Shown piece by piece: positions 58,128 through 64,000 of a stretch of 64,000 nt of DNA (within the stretch, counting starts at the first letter, position 1; every line of letters starts with the position of its first letter). The position numbers and the translations under genes were made by a program. Location: positions 110,780 to 174,779 of the forward strand of contig JAJEKB010000498.1 of NCBI GenBank assembly GCA_022393335.1, written 5' to 3'. This stretch comes from Macrotrachela quadricornifera. Its lineage: Eukaryota; Rotifera; Eurotatoria; Philodinida; Philodinidae. The notes below the pieces were generated by a model. It searched no databases. It was not told the DNA's origin and saw nothing but the letters and a program-made list of their open reading frames with translations.

Positions 58128-58988
58128 ATGTCGTTTCTTCCACGCATAGTAAGTATTAATTTTTTTCTTAAGAGTGTAGATTTAATATTTGATTATATTA
58201 ATTAGCTGATCTGGTTCGTTATAATATGGATAAATTCCAACAACATTTCTACATTTACTATTCAACCGAAAATAGGTCAACCAATACATGAAGATGGTCC
58301 TGGTGAAGTTGTAAAACTACAATATCGTGTGAAATGTGATGACAGTCAAATCTTAAGTGAAGGTGAATTGAAACAGTGTATTAAAAATACAAATGTTATT
58401 CAACTTAATGTTGGTGGTGAAATAATGATGACAACTCGTGAAACTCTTATTCGTTATCCAAAATCAATTCTTTCAATAATGTTTAATGGTAATTGGGAAC
58501 AACATTTACCAATAGATAAAAATGGAAATGTATTCTTAGATTTTAATCCAATTCTTTTTCGTCATTTACTTGATCAATTACAAATATTAGATAAAAATAA
58601 AATAATTAACTTTTATCCTCCTTCTCAACCATCACTTATTAAGCCATTTGAAAAAATGCTTAGAAAATTAAAACTTAATCAAGTTTCATCATTAGAAAAT
58701 AATATTATTACTTTTAATGTAGGTGGTCAAATAATTACGAATCAAGGTAAAACATTTAATCAAATATCTAATTCGACTTTGGCTAACATTGTTTCATCTT
58801 CGACCATTACAAAGTTTGATAACGGAAGTAATATTTTTCTTGATTATGATCCAAAATTATTTCAATATTTAATTAAACGATTAAGAGAAAAATCAATTAA
58901 AAATATCTGTTCTATGGGAGAAACACCACATGAAAAAAAAATGTTTTTCAAAAAAACAATCCTCGAATTGAATATTTGCCGTAAGTAA
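58128..58988 (+). CDS. Protein with two T1/BTB (KCTD-like) domains
   Basis: Model: exon 58128-58148 (MSFLPRI), 57-bp intron 58149-58205, exon 58206-58988, phase 0 throughout, 267 residues. After a hydrophobic start and a linker come two potassium-channel-tetramerisation-type BTB domains. The first has VIQLNVGGEIMMTTRETLIR and GNVFLDFNPILFRHLLDQLQ; the second has IITFNVGGQIITNQGKTF and SNIFLDYDPKLFQYLIKRLR. Both keep the NVGG strand and the FLDxxPxxFxxLL helix start. T1/KCTD domains assemble into oligomers, often as cullin-3 adaptors. Two in tandem is uncommon. The frame ends CGTAAGTAA, which also reads as a strong splice donor (GTAAGT), so the gene may extend. The first exon and its signal-like helix are the weakest part. 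Confidence 0.75.
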
Positions 58989-61044
58989 ATTATCTTTACT
59001 ATTAGTTTCTACATATTTAAGCAATTTTGTGGCACGGTTTCATAGCTATGTAAATAATTAACATTATTTTTATAAGCAAATGATGCGTATATATTAATTA
59101 TATAAATTATTTAAATCTCTACATTGAAATTCTAATCAATTCGAAATTATTGAAAATCCATATAAATAATAAGTTTTAGTAAAAAGAAATAGAAAGAAGA
59201 ATAACAATAAAAATTAATTTTAGTCTTGAGAATTATTAAGTTTTTAAAAGTTGAACAGTTCTAATATTTATATTAATTTTCAAATACCTAACAAGTAACG
59301 CTCGCTGCATCAATTCGCTTCACTCTCGATTGAACCTTTTCTATTTATTTTGGGAATTATTATCAAATAAATCATTCATACGCGTGATATTACAGTTACC
59401 TGGGACTTTAATCTTTAACGTTTTATGATTTAGAAAGCAAGATTATTAATCTCGATCTTGAAAAATATAGCACATTCGCCATTCTCTCATCATACATCAC
59501 ATCACTTCGTTTTTATGAAGTATTAATAAAAGTGTTGAAATCAGTAATGGGATTAGAATTCGCGTAGTTTCTTCGAATAGTATTTCCTATTTCGTTGAAA
59601 CCTTCAAGCAAGAAGAATTAATATCAACCTCATAAAGTAATGGCAATTCACTTGTCGGCATTCTTCTGGGGCCACCAATTACCACTAGACAACCTCAGCT
59701 AATACTTATTTAGTTCAGTTCTTCTGACGATGTACGTGTAATGCAGGTTAGATGTAATGTGAGGCCATTTCTATAATATTGGCAAAGTCGTTAATAATCA
59801 AAAGCTGGTTTTTGCATAGTAGATTAATATTGGTTGAAACGCACGGTCTAGTAGCAAAAGATTCATTTTACAGTAATAAAGACACAGAGGACCGTGATAA
59901 GAAACGAAGAAATAAATAAATTTACTTATCGTTTATTCTTATTTATGTTAGCCAGATGCATGTTGCGCTTATTTTCTCTTGATTTTTCGTAATTTCTATC
60001 GTATCGGCTCATGGAAATACTGCATCCATGCGACATTAAAAGATTTGTAGTCTGAAAATATTCGAATATTTTGAAATAGTTTATGTGCTTTCCTCAACGG
60101 ATGAAAAAATGATAGGCATCAATGTCTTTTTACCTACCAAAAAGATTTGTTTTTTCTTTCATATTGAAGCCGATCTGGAATGTTTTAATTTTTTCGTGAT
60201 ATGGAACTGTTTAGTAACATTCATTTATAGATATGCTTTATTATAGTACATGTCTAAGTTTTATATTGATTAAAATTTGGTATTTTTCCATTCAATAACA
60301 TTCTGCCTTGTAAGCATCCTAAATAGTAGATACTTTACATTGATAAAAGTTCAGTAGTTAAGAAAAAAAACTCTATTGCTAAAATTTCGATTTTCGTAAC
60401 TATGCTAACTGGAAAATTTAGAACCATAACTGAACATTTAGTAGTTGTCAAAAGTTAATTGTGAAAGTTCCTACTGTCTCTTTCCTGTCTCACTTTTTGG
60501 CAAAAAAACGTTTGAAAATGCTGCAAACTACTAATACCAGTCATTTTCTTAGAAAAACCTTTTTTATTGAAGAAAATATTATTTAAAAAATTTTAAAAAC
60601 TAATGATATCATTTGATTCTTCGGGCCCAAAAACTTTAGATCAAACTTAGATTTCTTTAGCTTTAACTTTTATATGTCAACCTTTAACTTTGTTTACAAA
60701 CGTCGCCCACCACAAACTTATTTCTTATGGCCCTCTCTCCACTTGAAGGAATGAGGATCTATGGGTACTCATATATAATAGCACTTGAGAACTTATGCTG
60801 TCCATATACTAAATGTAACCTTTGATCTTGATACAAACCAGCACATTTTTTCCAATTTGATCCCCCTTCCCTTCTCTTTCAGTTCAGGAAACCTTCATTA
60901 ATACCATAAGAAGTGGCATACTTAATATATCTTCTAAACAAATGATGATATTTTTTAATGCCTATACATTTTTACTCATTCTTCCACATTCGATGATTTT
61001 TTGATTAGTCTTAATGACAATCCTAGTCAAGCAATTGGTCTACA
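58989..61044. other. Intergenic
   Basis: No gene accepted. The 5' exon of the NHL paralogue B should lie within the last part but was not identified. Confidence 0.45.
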
Positions 61045-62043
61045 TTGACTGTACTGTTTTCGAAGATTGATAATGAAATTCGTGATTTTTACATTGCAAT
61101 CATTTTTTTAACAAGTTTTTATTTTATTTTAGTTCGACCTCAACCCAATATATCAGCCAATGCTACATGGACACAATCCGGTGTTACAGTTGGTGGAGGC
61201 AATGGTAAAGGTAGTGGTTTGCATCAACTTTCTACCCCCATAGGATTCGATGTAGATAAGGACCGAACTATCTACATCACTGATTCTGACAATCATCGTA
61301 TTGTCGCATGGAAGTATGGTGCAACTAGTGGACGAGTGGTTGCTGGTGGTAACGGAAAAGGAAATGGAACTAATCAGTTGGATGAACCAGCCGATGTAAT
61401 TCTCCATAAATGGACAGATAGTCTTATCATCTGTGATTGGGGAAATAAACGAGTAGTGCAATACTTTCTTCGTAGTAATAAAAGTAGCAAAACGATTCTT
61501 TCGACTATCGCCTGTAGTAGATTGACGGTGGACGATCACGGATTTCTTTACGTCTCTGACTATGAATTAAAAGAAGTAAGACGATATCGCGTGGGAGAGA
61601 CACATGGAACATTAGTGGCGGGCGGTCATGGACTAGGAGATCATCTCAACCAACTACGTTGGCCTACACATATTTTCGTCGATCGAGATCATTCTGTGTA
61701 TGTTTCGGAATTGACCAATTATCGTGTCACTAAGTGGAAAAAGAACGCAAAAGAAGGAATTATCGTAGCTGGAGGTCAAGGTTTAGGAAGTAGTTTGACA
61801 CAATTGTCTATTCCTCGAGGAATAATTGTCGATTCGTTAGGTTCAGTATATGTGGCAGATTGTGGAAACAACCGAATAATTCGTTGGCGTAATGGAGCGA
61901 CGCAGGGAAATGTCATCATTGATGGAAACAATGCGAATCAATTGAATTTTCCTGTAAGTCTATTATTCGATCAAGATGGAAATCTCTATGTGGTCGATCA
62001 GAAGAATCATCGAATCCAAAGATTTGATATGAAACGAAATTGA
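61045..62043 (+). CDS. NHL-repeat protein, paralogue B
   Basis: The open frame is 332 codons; the reliable coding exon begins at 61133 after TTTTATTTTAG, at the same phase and protein position as in the paralogue at 44475. It reads RPQPNISANATWTQSGVTVG followed by six NHL repeats, e.g. GGNGKGNGTNQLDEPADVIL and IYITDSDNHRIVAWKYGATS, ending NLYVVDQKNHRIQRFDMKRN. Identity to paralogue A is obvious along the whole length, so the pair arose by duplication; both are on the plus strand, 16.6 kb apart. The propeller is presumably secreted, but the signal exon is not seen. Repeat 6 has lost a few residues in its GxGxGN turn (IIDGNNANQL). Confidence 0.85.
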   Translation: MTVLFSKIDNEIRDFYIAIIFLTSFYFILVRPQPNISANATWTQSGVTVGGGNGKGSGLHQLSTPIGFDVDKDRTIYITDSDNHRIVAWKYGATSGRVVAGGNGKGNGTNQLDEPADVILHKWTDSLIICDWGNKRVVQYFLRSNKSSKTILSTIACSRLTVDDHGFLYVSDYELKEVRRYRVGETHGTLVAGGHGLGDHLNQLRWPTHIFVDRDHSVYVSELTNYRVTKWKKNAKEGIIVAGGQGLGSSLTQLSIPRGIIVDSLGSVYVADCGNNRIIRWRNGATQGNVIIDGNNANQLNFPVSLLFDQDGNLYVVDQKNHRIQRFDMKRN

Positions 62044-64000
62044 CATTGATCATGGTTAAACAACAGTGTTTTATGCCTATTTAATATTTTTTTTTTGTAA
62101 TATTAGCGTCATTAGTCACTCTGTAACTGTTAACTGCCTCTTTGAACATCCCATGTCGTTCGAACCGGTAAAAAATCTTCGGTTATCCTTTGAATTTTAT
62201 TGAATTTATATCCTATCGATATTCAGTGCTTTGTATCAATTTTATTTGATAAGAAAGATTTTCAATAATCTTTTATTAATTAATCATAGGTTTAAAATAA
62301 AACATATATAAAATACAACAGACAAATAGTAATCTGACAATATAATCGCAGTACAAGAAGACACTTTTGAAGCACACGTTACAAAAAAAAATAAATGTAA
62401 TAGATAATCATATTAAACATGACAACAATTATTTGTTTGAATTATTTGAGGCATGAATCGTAATTATTGTGTTATCTGTGATGCACGAAGATGTATTCTT
62501 CTTTCAGTTCTGTCTCTTGTTTAAGATAGTTTCATGAATAATCAGTCATTCAGTATGGAGCTGTTGTGATGTTAATTCAAACTTACATCTCACCCCATCT
62601 AAAATAAAAAATGATACAACAAAACTTCTGTTAAATGAGAATAATAGTTAACAGATCTTTTCTCTCTTTTTGCGAAACAATTCAACTGCATTAATTCGAT
62701 GATCTATAAACCTTTCATAAATAAATAAAAACAATTCATTGTTAATACGAAAACGGGTAGACCATAATGAATATCTCAGTATTCTGCATATATCTCATCT
62801 ATAATTCAGCTTAGAAAAAAAACTATTTTGTAGAAAGGATTAGCACATCTCAAAATTGCTGTACCAGGGAGAAATATGACTCAGTAGATTTTGTAGAGAA
62901 AAATTAGCTCTACAACACAATATAGTAATTCCTGAAATATACTTGAATACTATGAATAAATTTTGATAGAACATAATATACGATCTTTATATCGAAAAAA
63001 AGTAATATTTTTTGTTTTTAGAATAAATATATCATCAATTTTGAACGCCACTGTATATCTCAGTTGTACAAATACATTCATATTTTCGATATAGAGGGTG
63101 TTTCAAAAGTCCTTCGGAAAAGTTAATACAAATATCTCTTATATAACTCAAACGATTTAATTATTTTTTTTATAATATGTTCGTATATTCTTTAACAAGA
63201 AAGATAATGAACATAACAAACATTCAATTATAATACTTTGATGTATGATTCGTAATAAAAGTCTGTCTATAATGTTGGAAAGATTTAGAAAATGCAACAC
63301 CTCAACGGTAAGATCTGATCATGATTCTTTCATAGGTATGTGTGCCCTCACGGCCTCTATCGATTGGTGAAAACCGCAGGTCTCTAGCTGCTAGCGCTCT
63401 TGAGTCATTCAAAAAGTAGTGGAGCACATTCTATTTTCAAATAGATAATAGGCAAAGTAGAAAATAGAAATAAAAAATATTTAGATCATAGTTTATGAAA
63501 TTATCTTCACTCTTACTTTAGTACGAAAGATCTGAAAGACGCTGACAAACCTAAAACAACCGCACACATAAATTCATACAAAGATATGTGTATTAAATAC
63601 GATACTGGTAGTCTTCTCTTTCTCAGTAGTGAGAAATTACGAATTGGTTTTGGCCCACTAACAGTCATGCTCGCATGAAGAGTGTTTAAAACCACAAAAT
63701 TGTAAAAAACGATGCGTCTCTAATCGAAATATTGTATCGAAAGATTATCAAAGATGTGCCATACTCTACGCTTCTCAACTAATCGCTAATATTAGTTGCA
63801 TTTTTTTATTAGCTGTTTTACAACTTGATGAATTGAAAAATTTATAATTTTTCAACTTGTAGCTGTTGCGTTTTTGCAAAAAAGATCAATATAAGCCTGT
63901 ATAAAACTTCAGTGGAATGAGAAAAGCGGGTCAATAAACTTATAGGAAAATTGTTTACTATCATTATGAATTAAAAGAAATCGATTTTTACTGTAATACT
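62044..64000. other. Intergenic
   Basis: No gene accepted. At 63095 AGAGGGTGTTTCAAAAGTCC looks like one TIR end of a Tc1/mariner-type element, but no partner end is present before the window ends. Confidence 0.45.

Noticed and set aside
1..64000. CRISPR arrays, rRNA genes, bacterial operons, viral genes, telomeric repeat arrays
   Set aside because: None seen on reading both strands; introns and gene families are eukaryotic.

Overview
The window reads as nuclear DNA of a small invertebrate, most likely a bdelloid rotifer. It is strongly AT-rich. Introns are mostly 50-65 bp with GT-AG ends. Several genes come from families commonly expanded in bdelloids: NHL-repeat secreted proteins, R-S-E mono-ADP-ribosyltransferases, NLRC3-like leucine-rich repeat proteins, divergent nuclear receptors, rhodopsin-like GPCRs and intronless enzyme genes. 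The taxon is inferred from gene content and architecture and was not tested by a search.

Layout. 1-6.5 kb: the last two exons of an unidentified gene (576-766) and a Helitron-like element (2647-3154). 6.5-8.2 kb: a three-exon nuclear hormone receptor. 9-10 kb: a young 950-bp terminal-inverted-repeat (TIR) element. 13.8-18.5 kb (-): an eleven-exon otopetrin proton channel rebuilt exon by exon (760 codons, all phases agree). 19.6-20.2 kb (-): a secreted protein with a broken paralogue at 31.7 kb. 23.1-23.6 kb: a small membrane protein. 25.9-27 kb: a GST-like protein with a membrane tail. 27.5-28.1 kb: decayed coding fragments, one like a mitochondrial carrier. 30.8-31.5 kb: an LRR protein. 32.2-33.5 kb (-): a dead piggyBac transposase. 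34.3-35.3 kb (-): an intronless GPCR. 36.8-37.0 kb: a tandem duplication carrying two perfect CRE palindromes. 38.6-39.3 kb: an ADP-ribosyltransferase. 44.5-45.4 and 61.1-62.0 kb: two NHL-repeat paralogues sharing a phase-1 intron. 46.5-47.0 kb: a four-exon microgene of 103 codons. 48.9-52.2 kb (-): a nine-exon TRIM-NHL gene related to brat (850 codons). 58.1-59.0 kb: a double T1/BTB protein.

The intergenic DNA is rich in non-autonomous mobile DNA. It holds at least nine inverted-repeat or foldback elements, several nearly full-length palindromes, plus a two-copy MITE family and relics.

I see no operon-like or defence-like gene cassette. The genes look like independent eukaryotic loci. The least explained items are the microgene, the tRNA-like sequence inside an inverted-repeat element, the duplicated CRE block, and the 31.7-32.2 kb mosaic joining sequences related to two different loci in the window. 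Gene models rest on splice-site and phase consistency read by eye and have no transcript support.
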